DNA of 64,000 bases from Streptomyces roseus (lineage in GTDB: Bacteria; Actinomycetota; Actinomycetes; Streptomycetales; Streptomycetaceae), in contig NZ_LFML01000006.1 of NCBI RefSeq assembly GCF_001044425.1, positions 1 through 64,000 on the forward strand, written 5' to 3'. Made by a program: the position numbers and the translations under genes. Positions 20,635-30,853 of this stretch are shown piece after piece (the stretch's first letter is position 1; every line of letters starts with the position of its first letter). The notes under the pieces were generated by a model that searched no databases, had not been told where the DNA came from, and was given only the letters and a program-made list of their open reading frames with translations.

Positions 20635-21882
20635 ATGCCCCAGCAGAGCCCCCTCGATGTCCCCGAGGGCGACCCGTTCGGGCCGCACAACCTCCCGTAC
20701 GGCGTCTTCTCGACCGCCGGGGCCGCCGGGGCCGCCGGCGACGAGCCCGAGCGCCGTCGTATCGGCGTGCGCATCGGCGCACACGTGCTCGACGCGGGTG
20801 CGGCCGCGGCGGCGCTCGGTTCCCCGTACGCCGCGCTGCTCGGGCAGTCCTCGCTCAACCCGCTGCTCGCCGCCGGCCGCACCGCCTGGCGCGACGTACG
20901 CCGCGCGCTGACCGCGTGGGTGACCGACCCGGGCCACCGCGAGACGGTCGAGGCGCACCTCTTCCCGCTCGACGCCGTCACCCTGCACCTGCCGTACGAG
21001 GTCGCCGACTACGTCGACTTCTACGCGAGCGAGCACCACGCCACCAACGTGGGCCGCATCTTCCGCCCGGACGGCGAGGCGCTGACCCCCAACTGGAAGC
21101 ACCTGCCGATCGGTTACCACGGCCGCTCCGGCACGGTCGTGGTCTCGGGGACGGACGTCGTACGGCCCTGCGGGCAGCGCAAGGCGCCCTCCGACCCGGC
21201 GCCGGTCTTCGGCCCGTCCGTCAAGCTCGACATCGAGGCGGAGGTCGGCTTCGTCGTCGGCACCCCGTCCGAGCACGGCCGCCCGGTGCCGCTGGCGGAC
21301 TTCGAGGACCACGTCTTCGGGCTGTTCCTGCTCAACGACTGGTCGGCCCGCGACATCCAGGCCTGGGAGTACGTGCCGCTCGGCCCCTTCCTCGGCAAGT
21401 CCTTCGCCACCTCGGTCTCCGCCTGGGTCACCCCGCTGGAGGCCCTGGAGGCGGCCCGGGTCGCCCCGCCCGCCCGCGACTTCCCCCTCCTGCCGTACCT
21501 CGACGACGCCGAAGCCGACCGGCCCGGCGGCTTCGACCTGCGCATCACCGTCTCCATCAACGGGCAGGAGGTCGCGCAGCCGCCGTTCGCGACGATGTAC
21601 TGGACCGCCGCCCAGCAGCTCGCGCACATGACCGTCAACGGCGCCTCCCTGCGCACCGGCGACGTCTACGGCTCGGGCACGGTCAGCGGACCCGAGGTCG
21701 GCCAGCGCGGCTCGCTGCTCGAACTGACGTGGAACGGCCGCGACGCCATCGAGCTCTCCGACGGCAAGCGCACCTTCCTGGAGGACGGGGACACCGTCAC
21801 CCTCACCGCATGGGCGCCGGGCCCCCAGGGCACCCGCGTCGGCCTCGGCGAGGTCACCGGCCGCATTGTGGGATCCCGCTAG
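20635..21882 (+). CDS. fahA: fumarylacetoacetase
   Basis: A 415-residue enzyme that splits 4-fumarylacetoacetate to fumarate and acetoacetate, the last step of tyrosine and homogentisate breakdown. The N-terminal domain (FGPHNLPYGVF) and the catalytic FAH domain are both present: YVDFYASEHHATNVG, GYHGRSGTV, DIEAEVGFVVG (metal ligands Glu-Glu) and LLNDWSARDIQAWE. Length matches the bacterial family. No other tyrosine catabolism genes are nearby. A short terminator follows at 21892. Confidence 0.95.
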   Translation: MPQQSPLDVPEGDPFGPHNLPYGVFSTAGAAGAAGDEPERRRIGVRIGAHVLDAGAAAAALGSPYAALLGQSSLNPLLAAGRTAWRDVRRALTAWVTDPGHRETVEAHLFPLDAVTLHLPYEVADYVDFYASEHHATNVGRIFRPDGEALTPNWKHLPIGYHGRSGTVVVSGTDVVRPCGQRKAPSDPAPVFGPSVKLDIEAEVGFVVGTPSEHGRPVPLADFEDHVFGLFLLNDWSARDIQAWEYVPLGPFLGKSFATSVSAWVTPLEALEAARVAPPARDFPLLPYLDDAEADRPGGFDLRITVSINGQEVAQPPFATMYWTAAQQLAHMTVNGASLRTGDVYGSGTVSGPEVGQRGSLLELTWNGRDAIELSDGKRTFLEDGDTVTLTAWAPGPQGTRVGLGEVTGRIVGSR

Positions 21883-21891
21883 ACACGGCCC

Positions 21892-21913
21892 GGTCCGGCC
21901 CTTGGGCCGGACC
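21892..21913 (+). terminator. terminator after fahA
   Basis: Perfect 10-bp stem GGTCCGGCCC / GGGCCGGACC with a 2-nt loop, 10 bp after the fahA stop. Confidence 0.7.
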
Positions 21914-21924
21914 AGGGCGGGGTC

Positions 21925-22020
21925 CTGCCGCTGGAGGACGTCCTCGCCGCCGAGTACGGAGCCGGCCGCAACACCGTCCGCCAAGCGCTCGACCTGCTGC
22001 GCGGCGGACGGCTCGTCGAA
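21925..22020 (+). pseudogene. fragment of a GntR-family regulator (helix-turn-helix only)
   Basis: Plus-strand translation from 21925 gives LPLEDVLAAEYGAGRNTVRQ followed by ALDLLRGGRLVES. This is the recognition-helix part of a GntR regulator (usual form LPSExxLAxxYGVSRxTVRxALxxLxxEGLV). No start codon, N-terminal part or effector domain is present: the terminator of fahA lies directly upstream, and the following codons lose family character while overlapping the opposite-strand gene. It is a remnant of about 32 residues from a gene that would normally have about 240. Confidence 0.6.
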
Positions 22021-22524
22021 TCAGCCGCGCGCCAGGCCCGTCGCCACCGACTGGAACCACGCGCCGTACGAAAACGGCTCGGGCGGGGCGACCTCCATGC
22101 CGAGTTCCGCTGCGGCCAGGGCGTAGTCGGCTTCGTCCAGCGGAAGGGCGAGGAGTTCGTGGAGCTCGCCGACGAGGCGGGCGGTGAGCTGGGGGTCGGT
22201 GGTGGCGGCGTAGTCCGCGACGGCGGCCTCGTGGCCGGGGAACTCGTCGACGCCTTCCTCGATGCTCCGCTTGAGGTGGTCCGCGAGCACGAGCAGCCAG
22301 TCGCCGACCGCGGACTGCGGCATCCCGGTGTCGGGGACGGCGTAGAACTCGCCGAGACCGATCCGCAGGCGGCCCGGGGGATTTCGGCTGTACTCGCGCA
22401 GTTGGCGCTCTGCCTCGGCGATGGCCCAAGGCCGGGTGTGCCAGGTGTGGCGCAGATAGGCGTCCAGGGCACGGCTGCGCTGTTCGCTCGTATCGTCTGC
22501 GGGCTGCCCGAGATAGGCGCGCAT
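22021..22524 (-). CDS. putative CdiI-like immunity protein, orphan
   Basis: A 167-residue soluble acidic protein of uncertain function. The stretch just before and after the ATG, RYGELDQVMRAYLGQPADD, followed by WAIAEAERQLREYS and VGDWLLVLADHLKRS, resembles contact-dependent growth inhibition immunity proteins, which protect a cell from a neighbour's toxin. The resemblance starts before the ATG at 22524 (or GTG 22527), and no good start lies further upstream before the nuo terminator, so the 5' end may be eroded. No toxin, secretion or recombination gene is beside it. It overlaps the GntR fragment region and looks like debris from a larger island. Family call is tentative. Confidence 0.45.
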   Translation of the reverse strand: MRAYLGQPADDTSEQRSRALDAYLRHTWHTRPWAIAEAERQLREYSRNPPGRLRIGLGEFYAVPDTGMPQSAVGDWLLVLADHLKRSIEEGVDEFPGHEAAVADYAATTDPQLTARLVGELHELLALPLDEADYALAAAELGMEVAPPEPFSYGAWFQSVATGLARG

Positions 22525-22575
22525 CACCTGATCGAGCTCGCCGTAGCGCCGATCGTGTTCAAGCGGAACACGCCG

Positions 22576-22608
22576 CTGGGCCCGCCCCCCGGAGGGGGCC
22601 GGGCCCAG
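22576..22608 (-). terminator. terminator of the nuoA-N operon
   Basis: CTGGGCCCG-CCCCC pairs with GGGGG-CCGGGCCCAG with one mismatch and a short loop, 18 bp after the nuoN stop. It closes the 16-kb operon. Confidence 0.75.
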
Positions 22609-22625
22609 TCGTGGAAGTGGCGGGG

Positions 22626-24281
22626 CTACCGCACGAACGTGCTCGCCTGGCCCGCCAGGTCCAGGAAGTACTGCGGGGCCACGCCCAGGACCAGCGTCAC
22701 CGCCACACCCACCGCGATCGTGGTCATCGTCAGCGGCGAGGGGACGGCCACCGTCGGGCCGTCGGCCTTCGGCTCGCTGAAGAACATCAGGACGATCACC
22801 CGGATGTAGAAGAACGCGGCGATCGCGGACGAGATCACACCGACCACGACCAGCACCCCGGCGCCGCCCTCCGCCGCCGCCTTGAACACGGCGAACTTGC
22901 CGGCGAAGCCGGAGGTCAGCGGGATGCCGGCGAAGGCCAGCAGGAACACCGCGAACACCGCCGCCGTCAGCGGCGAACGGCGGCCCAGACCGGCCCACTT
23001 GGACAGGTGCGTCGCCTCGCCGCCCGCGTCGCGCACCAGCGTGACCACCGCGAACGCGCCGATCGTCACGAAGGAGTACGCGCCCAGGTAGAACAGGACG
23101 GACTTGACGCCCTCCGCCGAGGTCGCGATCACACCGGCCAGGATGAAGCCCGCGTGCGCGATCGACGAGTACGCCAGCAGCCGCTTCACGTCGGTCTGGG
23201 TCACCGCGATCACCGCACCGGCCAGCATCGTCAGGATCGCCACGCCCCACATCACCGGCCGCCAGTCCCACCGCAGGCCCGGCAGGACCACGTACAGCAG
23301 GCGCAGCAGCGCACCGAACGCGGCCACCTTGGTCGCCGCCGCCATGAAGCCCGTGACCGGGGTCGGGGCGCCCTGGTAGACGTCCGGGGTCCACATGTGG
23401 AACGGGACCGCGCCGACCTTGAAGAGCAGGCCCATCAGGATCAGCGCCCCGCCGATCAGCAGCGGCGCGTCGTTGCCCATGGTGTCGGCGAGCGCCGGGT
23501 CGATCTTGGTGACCGTACCGTCGACCACGTCGGCGATCGCCGCGTACGAGACCGAGCCCGCGTACCCGTAGACCAGCGCGATGCCGAAGAGGAGGAAGGC
23601 CGAGGAGAAGGCGCCGAGCAGGAAGTACTTGACCGCCGCCTCCTGCGACATCAGCCGCTGGCGGCGGGCGACGGCGCAGAGCAGGTACAGCGGGAGGGAG
23701 AAGACCTCCAGGGCCACGAACAGCGTCAGCAGGTCGTTGGCCGCGGGGAAGACCAGCATGCCGGAGACCGCGAACAGGGCCAGCGGGAAGACCTCGGTGG
23801 TGGTGAAGCCCGCCTTGACGGCGGCCTTCTCGCTCTCGCTGCCCGGGACGGACGCCGCCTGCGCGGCGAACGAGTCCACCCGGTTGCCGTGGGCGGCCGG
23901 GTCCAGGCGCCGCTCGGCGAAGGTGAAGACCGCGACGACCGCCGACAGCAGGATGATCCCCTGGAGGAACAGGGCCGGGCCGTCCACGGCCACCGCGCCC
24001 ATCGCCGCGATGTGCGCCTTGTCGCTGCCGTACCCGCCGGCGGCGAGGCCGACGACCGCCGCGAAGGCCGAGGCCAGCGCGGCGACGGCGAGGAACACCT
24101 GGACGTAGTAGCGGGACTTGCGCGGTACGAAGGCCTCGACGAGGACTCCGAGGACCGCCGCGCCCACCACGATCAGCGTGGGCGCGAGCTGGGCGTATTC
24201 GATGTGCGGGGCCGGGATCCGGTCGACCGGTTGCCCGGCCGCCAGGGTCAGCAGCCCACGGGCCGCAGCCATGGTGCTCAC
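22626..24281 (-). CDS. nuoN: NADH-quinone oxidoreductase subunit N
   Basis: A 551-residue antiporter-like membrane subunit of complex I, one of three proton-pumping modules with nuoM and nuoL. About 14 hydrophobic segments are visible, with the conserved AVKYFLLGAFSSAFLLFG, FKVGAVPFHMWTPDVYQGAP and LAYSSIAHAGF stretches that carry the pumping Lys, His and Glu residues. The GTG start overlaps the nuoM stop as GTGA; an ATG at 24272 is an alternative. It is the last gene of the operon. Confidence 0.96.
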   Translation of the reverse strand: MSTMAAARGLLTLAAGQPVDRIPAPHIEYAQLAPTLIVVGAAVLGVLVEAFVPRKSRYYVQVFLAVAALASAFAAVVGLAAGGYGSDKAHIAAMGAVAVDGPALFLQGIILLSAVVAVFTFAERRLDPAAHGNRVDSFAAQAASVPGSESEKAAVKAGFTTTEVFPLALFAVSGMLVFPAANDLLTLFVALEVFSLPLYLLCAVARRQRLMSQEAAVKYFLLGAFSSAFLLFGIALVYGYAGSVSYAAIADVVDGTVTKIDPALADTMGNDAPLLIGGALILMGLLFKVGAVPFHMWTPDVYQGAPTPVTGFMAAATKVAAFGALLRLLYVVLPGLRWDWRPVMWGVAILTMLAGAVIAVTQTDVKRLLAYSSIAHAGFILAGVIATSAEGVKSVLFYLGAYSFVTIGAFAVVTLVRDAGGEATHLSKWAGLGRRSPLTAAVFAVFLLAFAGIPLTSGFAGKFAVFKAAAEGGAGVLVVVGVISSAIAAFFYIRVIVLMFFSEPKADGPTVAVPSPLTMTTIAVGVAVTLVLGVAPQYFLDLAGQASTFVR

Positions 24282-25870
24282 TTCGCCGCCTCCCCGTTCT
24301 TGGCCTCGACGGCCACCTGTGGCTTGGGGTCCTTCTCGTGGACGTCGGACATGGTGTGCTCCACCGCCGGGTTGACGATCTGGGTGAGCGGCTTCGGGTA
24401 CACGCCGAGCCCGATGAGCAGCACGATCAGCGGGGCGACCACCAGCACCTCGCGCAGGCGCAGGTCGTGCATCCCGGAGACCTCCGCCTTCACGGGGCCG
24501 GTCATCGTGCGCTGGTAGAGCACCAGCGTGTAGAGCGCGGCGAGCACGATGCCGATGGTGGCGATGATGCCGATGACCGGGTACCGGGCGAACGTGCCGA
24601 CCAGGACCAGGAATTCACTGACGAAGGGCGCGAGCCCCGGCAGCGACAGGGTGGCGAGGCCGCCGATCAGGAAGGTGCCGGCCAGCACCGGGGCCACCTT
24701 CTGCACACCGCCGTAGTCGGCGATGAGCCGGGAGCCGCGGCGCGAGATCAGGAAGCCCGCGACCAGCATCAGCGCGGCCGTCGAGATCCCGTGGTTGACC
24801 ATGTACAGCGTCGCGCCCGACTGCCCCTGGGAGGTCATCGCGAAGATGCCCATGATGATGAACCCGAAGTGGGAGATCGAGGCGTACGCCACCAGGCGCT
24901 TGATGTCCCGCTGGCCGACCGCGACCAGGGCGCCGTAGACGATGCTGATCAGGGCCAGGACGAGGATCGCGGGCGTGGCCCACTTGCTGGCTTCGGGGAA
25001 GAGCCCGAGGCAGAAGCGGAGCATCGCGAAGGTGCCGACCTTGTCGACGACCGCGGTGATCAGGACGGCGACCGGGGCGGTGGCCTCGCCCATCGCGTTC
25101 GGCAGCCAGGTGTGCAGCGGCCACAGCGGGGCCTTCACCGCGAAGGCGAAGAAGAAGCCGAGGAACAGCAGCCGCTCGGTGTTGGTCGCCATGTCGAGCG
25201 TGCCCGCGGCGCGGGCGGCGGTGATCTCCTGGAGCGAGAAGTTCCCGGCGACCACGTACAGGCCGATGACGGCGGCCAGCATGATCAGGCCGCCGACCAG
25301 GTTGTAGAGGAGGAACTTGACCGCCGCGTACGAGCGCTGCGCGGCCGCGTTCTCGTCGGAGCCGGCGTGGGCCCGGTCCCCGAAGCCGCCGATGAGGAAG
25401 TACATCGGGATGAGCATGGCTTCGAAGAAGATGTAGAAGAGGAAGACGTCGGTGGCCTCGAAGGAGATGATCACCATCGCCTCGACCATGAGGATCAGGG
25501 CGAAGAAGCCCTGCGTCGGCCGCCAGCGGGAGGAAGAGGTCTCCAGGGGGTCGGCGTCGTTCCAGCCGGCCCCGATCACGAACGGGATCAGCAGGGCGGT
25601 GAGCGCGATGAGCGCCACCCCGATGCCGTCGACGCCCAGTTCGTAGCGCACGCCGAAGTCGGCGATCCAGGCGTGTGATTCGGTGAGCTGGTAGCGGGCG
25701 CCACCGGGCTCGAAGCGGACCGCGACGAGCACGGCCAGGGCCAGCGTCGCCAGCGAGAAGAGCAGCGCCAGCCACTTGGCGGCGGTCCTGCGGGCGGCCG
25801 GGACGGCCGCCGTCAGGACGGCGCCGACCGCGGGAACCGCGGCCGTCACCGTAAGAAGCGGGAAACTCAT
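24278..25870 (-). CDS. nuoM: NADH-quinone oxidoreductase subunit M
   Basis: A 530-residue antiporter-like proton-pumping subunit. Typical stretches are FYIFFEAMLIPMYFLIG (Glu on the pumping helix), VKAPLWPLHTWLPNAMGEA (Lys, with the discontinuous helix) and LVAYASISHFGFIIMG. The length and the 14-helix pattern match the family. The start lies 1 bp from the nuoL stop and the end overlaps nuoN. Confidence 0.96.
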   Translation of the reverse strand: MSFPLLTVTAAVPAVGAVLTAAVPAARRTAAKWLALLFSLATLALAVLVAVRFEPGGARYQLTESHAWIADFGVRYELGVDGIGVALIALTALLIPFVIGAGWNDADPLETSSSRWRPTQGFFALILMVEAMVIISFEATDVFLFYIFFEAMLIPMYFLIGGFGDRAHAGSDENAAAQRSYAAVKFLLYNLVGGLIMLAAVIGLYVVAGNFSLQEITAARAAGTLDMATNTERLLFLGFFFAFAVKAPLWPLHTWLPNAMGEATAPVAVLITAVVDKVGTFAMLRFCLGLFPEASKWATPAILVLALISIVYGALVAVGQRDIKRLVAYASISHFGFIIMGIFAMTSQGQSGATLYMVNHGISTAALMLVAGFLISRRGSRLIADYGGVQKVAPVLAGTFLIGGLATLSLPGLAPFVSEFLVLVGTFARYPVIGIIATIGIVLAALYTLVLYQRTMTGPVKAEVSGMHDLRLREVLVVAPLIVLLIGLGVYPKPLTQIVNPAVEHTMSDVHEKDPKPQVAVEAKNGEAAK

Positions 25871-25871
25871 C

Positions 25872-27767
<1,896 letters not shown>

Positions 27768-27779
27768 TGTGAGCGCCCC

Positions 27780-28079
27780 TTACAGCTTCATCAGGCTGGC
27801 GTCGTCGACCGAGGCCGAGTGGCGGGTACGGAACATCGACACGATGATCGCGAGGCCCACCACGACCTCCGCGGCGGCGACGACCATCGTGAAGAAGGCG
27901 ATGATCTGGCCGTCGAGGTTGCCGTGCATCCGGGAGAAGGCGACGAAGGCGAGGTTGCAGGCGTTGAGCATCAGCTCCACGCACATGAACAGCACGATCG
28001 CGTTCTTGCGGATGAGCACGCCGGCCGCGCCGATGGTGAACAGCAGGGCGGCCAGGTACAGGTAGTTGACCGGATTCAC
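27780..28079 (-). CDS. nuoK: NADH-quinone oxidoreductase subunit K
   Basis: A 99-residue three-helix membrane subunit. [10 protein letters not shown] and [13 protein letters not shown] carry the conserved membrane Glu that belongs to the proton path (the second-helix Glu). Its ATG overlaps the nuoJ stop by 4 bp (ATGA). Length matches the family exactly. Confidence 0.96.
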   Translation of the reverse strand: MNPVNYLYLAALLFTIGAAGVLIRKNAIVLFMCVELMLNACNLAFVAFSRMHGNLDGQIIAFFTMVVAAAEVVVGLAIIVSMFRTRHSASVDDASLMKL

Positions 28080-28885
28080 TTCGAGGCCTCCTCACGGCCG
28101 AGGCGCTCCGCCGACGCCTGCTCCAGCGCCTTCAGATCGTTCAGCGCCTGGCTCGACACGTCCCGGATCTGGCCGCGGGCGCGCAGCGTCTTGCTGACGG
28201 TCAGCTCGGACGGGGTGCCGTCCGGCAGCAGTCCGGCGACGTCCACCGCGTTGTGCCGGGCGTAGACGCCGGGCGCGGGCAGCGGCGGGAGCTGCACGCC
28301 CTCGCGCACGCGCCGCTCGGCGAGCTCGCGCTGGGTGGCGGCCCGCTCGGTGCGCTCGCGGTGGGTGAGGACCATCGCGCCGACGGCCGCCGTGATCAGC
28401 AGCGCGCCGGTGATCTCGAAGGCGAACACGTACTTGGTGAAGATCAGCGTGGCCAGCCCCTCAACGTGCCCGGCGGAGTTGACCCGGCCGAGCCCGTTGA
28501 AGTGGTTCAGCTTGGCGTTGCCGATGCCCGCGATCAGCAGGACGCCGAAGCCGAGCCCGCACAGTACGGCCAGCCAGCGCTGTCCCTTGAGGGTCTCCTT
28601 GAGGGAGTCGGCGGCGGTGACGCCGACGAGCATGACCACGAAGAGGAAGAGCATCATGATCGCGCCGGTGTAGACGATGACCTGGACCACGCCCAGGAAG
28701 TACGCCCCGTTGGCGAGGTAGAAGACCGCCAGGATGATCATCGTCCCGGCCAGGCTGAGCGCGCTGTGCACGGCCTTCTTCATGAGGATCGTCGACAGCG
28801 CGCCGATGACGGCGACGGTGCCGAGGACCCAGAACTGGACCGCCTCGCCCGTGGAGGTCGCGGTGGCCGCTGCGAGGGCGCTCAT
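28076..28885 (-). CDS. nuoJ: NADH-quinone oxidoreductase subunit J
   Basis: A 269-residue membrane subunit with five helices in the first 165 residues ([20 protein letters not shown] carries the family signature around the pi-bulge helix). Residues beyond about 170 form a charged cytosolic tail ([16 protein letters not shown] and onward) about 100 residues long, longer than in proteobacterial NuoJ but usual for actinobacteria. The ATG overlaps the nuoI stop (ATGA). Confidence 0.95.
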   Translation of the reverse strand: MSALAAATATSTGEAVQFWVLGTVAVIGALSTILMKKAVHSALSLAGTMIILAVFYLANGAYFLGVVQVIVYTGAIMMLFLFVVMLVGVTAADSLKETLKGQRWLAVLCGLGFGVLLIAGIGNAKLNHFNGLGRVNSAGHVEGLATLIFTKYVFAFEITGALLITAAVGAMVLTHRERTERAATQRELAERRVREGVQLPPLPAPGVYARHNAVDVAGLLPDGTPSELTVSKTLRARGQIRDVSSQALNDLKALEQASAERLGREEASK

Positions 28886-29490
28886 GCCTGCACCTCCTCG
28901 GCACCGGCCGCGGTCTCGCCCTTGGAGAGCGCCACCTGGCGGACCGTCCCGGGAGCCGCCCCCGTCACCAGCCCGCGGTAGTAGTCCTGCTCGTCCGTGC
29001 CCGGGAAGACCGAGTGCGGAGCCTCCACCATGCCCTCGGTCAGGCCGGCGAGCAGCTGCTCCTTGGTGTAGATGAGCGATTCCCGGCTGGCGTCGGCCAG
29101 TTCGAACTCGTTCGTCATCGTCAGCGCCCGCGTCGGGCAGGCCTCGATGCACAGCCCGCACAGGATGCAGCGGGCGTAGTTGATCTGGTAGACCCGCCCG
29201 TACCGCTCACCCGGGGAGTAGCGCTCCTCCTCGGTGTTGTCCGCGCCCTCCACGTAGATGGCGTCGGCGGGGCAGGCCCAGGCGCACAGCTCGCAGCCGA
29301 TGCACTTCTCCAGGCCGTCCGGGTGCCGGTTCAGCTGGTGCCGTCCGTGGAAGCGCGGGGCGGTGGTCTTCTGCTGCTCGGGGTACTGCTCGGTGAGGCG
29401 CTTCTTGAACATGGCCTTGAAGGTCACGCCGAAGCCGGCCACCGGGTTCTGCCACTTCTCGCCCTGTTCGGCGTCGGACTTGTCAGACAT
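28882..29490 (-). CDS. nuoI: NADH-quinone oxidoreductase subunit I
   Basis: A 202-residue ferredoxin-like subunit that holds two 4Fe-4S clusters (N6a and N6b). The two motifs [12 protein letters not shown] and [12 protein letters not shown] are intact, with the conserved EKCIG and RCILC contexts. The C-terminal 70 residues are variable and acidic. The ATG at 29490 was chosen because the preceding residues overlap nuoH and show no family character; it overlaps the end of nuoH by 8 bp. Confidence 0.96.
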   Translation of the reverse strand: MSDKSDAEQGEKWQNPVAGFGVTFKAMFKKRLTEQYPEQQKTTAPRFHGRHQLNRHPDGLEKCIGCELCAWACPADAIYVEGADNTEEERYSPGERYGRVYQINYARCILCGLCIEACPTRALTMTNEFELADASRESLIYTKEQLLAGLTEGMVEAPHSVFPGTDEQDYYRGLVTGAAPGTVRQVALSKGETAAGAEEVQA

Positions 29491-30853
29491 TCTCAGCACC
29501 CTCCTCTCGGTCACTGTCAGTATTCGTCCCGCCACTGACAATCAGCTCCCGCTCACTGCGAGGCCGCCTGCGCGGTACGGGTGCCAGCTGCTGGCCGGGC
29601 TTGGGCGGTACGGGGAACCCGCCCGCCATCGGGTCGAAGGGCTCGGCCCCGGCGGCCCCGCCGGCCTGCTCGGCGACGGCCTTCTCCTTCCGGTCGCGGA
29701 AGAGGTCCGCGACGAAGGACAGCAGCAGGATCGCGACGACCCCGCCGCCGACGTACAGCACGATCTCCGAGAAGTCGTAGTTCTCGTTGCGCAGCGCCCG
29801 GACGGTGGCGACGAGCATCAGCCAGACCACGGAGACCGGGATCAGGACCTTCCAGCCGAGCTTCATCAGCTGGTCGTAGCGCACGCGGGGCAGCGTGCCG
29901 CGCAGCCAGATGAAGAAGAACAGCAGCAGCTGGACCTTGATGACGAACCAGAGCATCGGCCACCAGCCGTGGTTCGCGCCCTCCCAGAAGTGGCTGATCG
30001 GGTACGGGGCCCGCCAGCCGCCGAGGAAGAGGGTGACCGAGACCGCGGAGACGGTGACCATGTTGACGTACTCGGCCAGCATGAACAGCGCGAACTTGAT
30101 GGAGGAGTACTCGGTGTTGAAGCCGCCGACGAGGTCGCCCTCGGACTCCGGCATGTCGAACGGCGCCCGGTTCGTCTCGCCGACCATCGTGATGACGTAG
30201 ATGATGAAGGACACCGGCAGCAGCACGATGTACCAGCGGTCGGCCTGCGCCTCCACGATCGCCGAGGTCGACATCGACCCGGAGTAGAGGAAGACGGAGG
30301 CGAAGGCCGCGCCCATCGCGATCTCGTACGAGATCATCTGCGCGCAGGAGCGCAGGCCGCCGAGCAGCGGGTACGTCGAGCCCGAGGACCAGCCGGCCAG
30401 GACGATGCCGTAGATGCCGACCGAGGCGACCGCGAGGATGTAGAGCATCGCGATCGGCAGATCGGTGAGCTGCATCGTGGTGCGCTGGCCGAAGATCGAG
30501 ACCTCGTCGCCGGCCGGGCCGAACGGGATCACCGCGATGGCCATGAAGGCCGGGATCGCCGCGATGACCGGGGCCAGGACGTACACCACCTTGTCGGCCC
30601 GCTTGACGATGATGTCTTCCTTGAGCATCAGCTTCACGCCGTCGGCGAGCGACTGGAGCATGCCCCAGGGGCCGTGCCGGTTGGGGCCGATGCGCAGCTG
30701 CATCCAGGCGACGACCTTGCGCTCCCACACGATGGAGAAGAGCACGGTCACCATCAGGAAGGCGAAGCAGAACACCGCCTTGATCACGACCAGCCACCAG
30801 ACGTCCCTGCCGAACAGGGAGAGGTCCTCGGCCGCGAGCTGTACCGCGTTCAC
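29483..30853 (-). CDS. nuoH: NADH-quinone oxidoreductase subunit H
   Basis: A 456-residue membrane subunit that joins the peripheral and membrane arms and forms part of the quinone chamber. [20 protein letters not shown] is the family signature, followed by the loop with [25 protein letters not shown] [14 protein letters not shown] and EGDLVGG (quinone-site Glu residues). The C-terminal 70 residues (from [16 protein letters not shown]) are a soluble Pro/Arg-rich tail peculiar to actinobacterial copies. The GTG start overlaps the nuoG stop as GTGA. Confidence 0.95.
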   Translation of the reverse strand: MNAVQLAAEDLSLFGRDVWWLVVIKAVFCFAFLMVTVLFSIVWERKVVAWMQLRIGPNRHGPWGMLQSLADGVKLMLKEDIIVKRADKVVYVLAPVIAAIPAFMAIAVIPFGPAGDEVSIFGQRTTMQLTDLPIAMLYILAVASVGIYGIVLAGWSSGSTYPLLGGLRSCAQMISYEIAMGAAFASVFLYSGSMSTSAIVEAQADRWYIVLLPVSFIIYVITMVGETNRAPFDMPESEGDLVGGFNTEYSSIKFALFMLAEYVNMVTVSAVSVTLFLGGWRAPYPISHFWEGANHGWWPMLWFVIKVQLLLFFFIWLRGTLPRVRYDQLMKLGWKVLIPVSVVWLMLVATVRALRNENYDFSEIVLYVGGGVVAILLLSFVADLFRDRKEKAVAEQAGGAAGAEPFDPMAGGFPVPPKPGQQLAPVPRRRPRSERELIVSGGTNTDSDREEGAENV

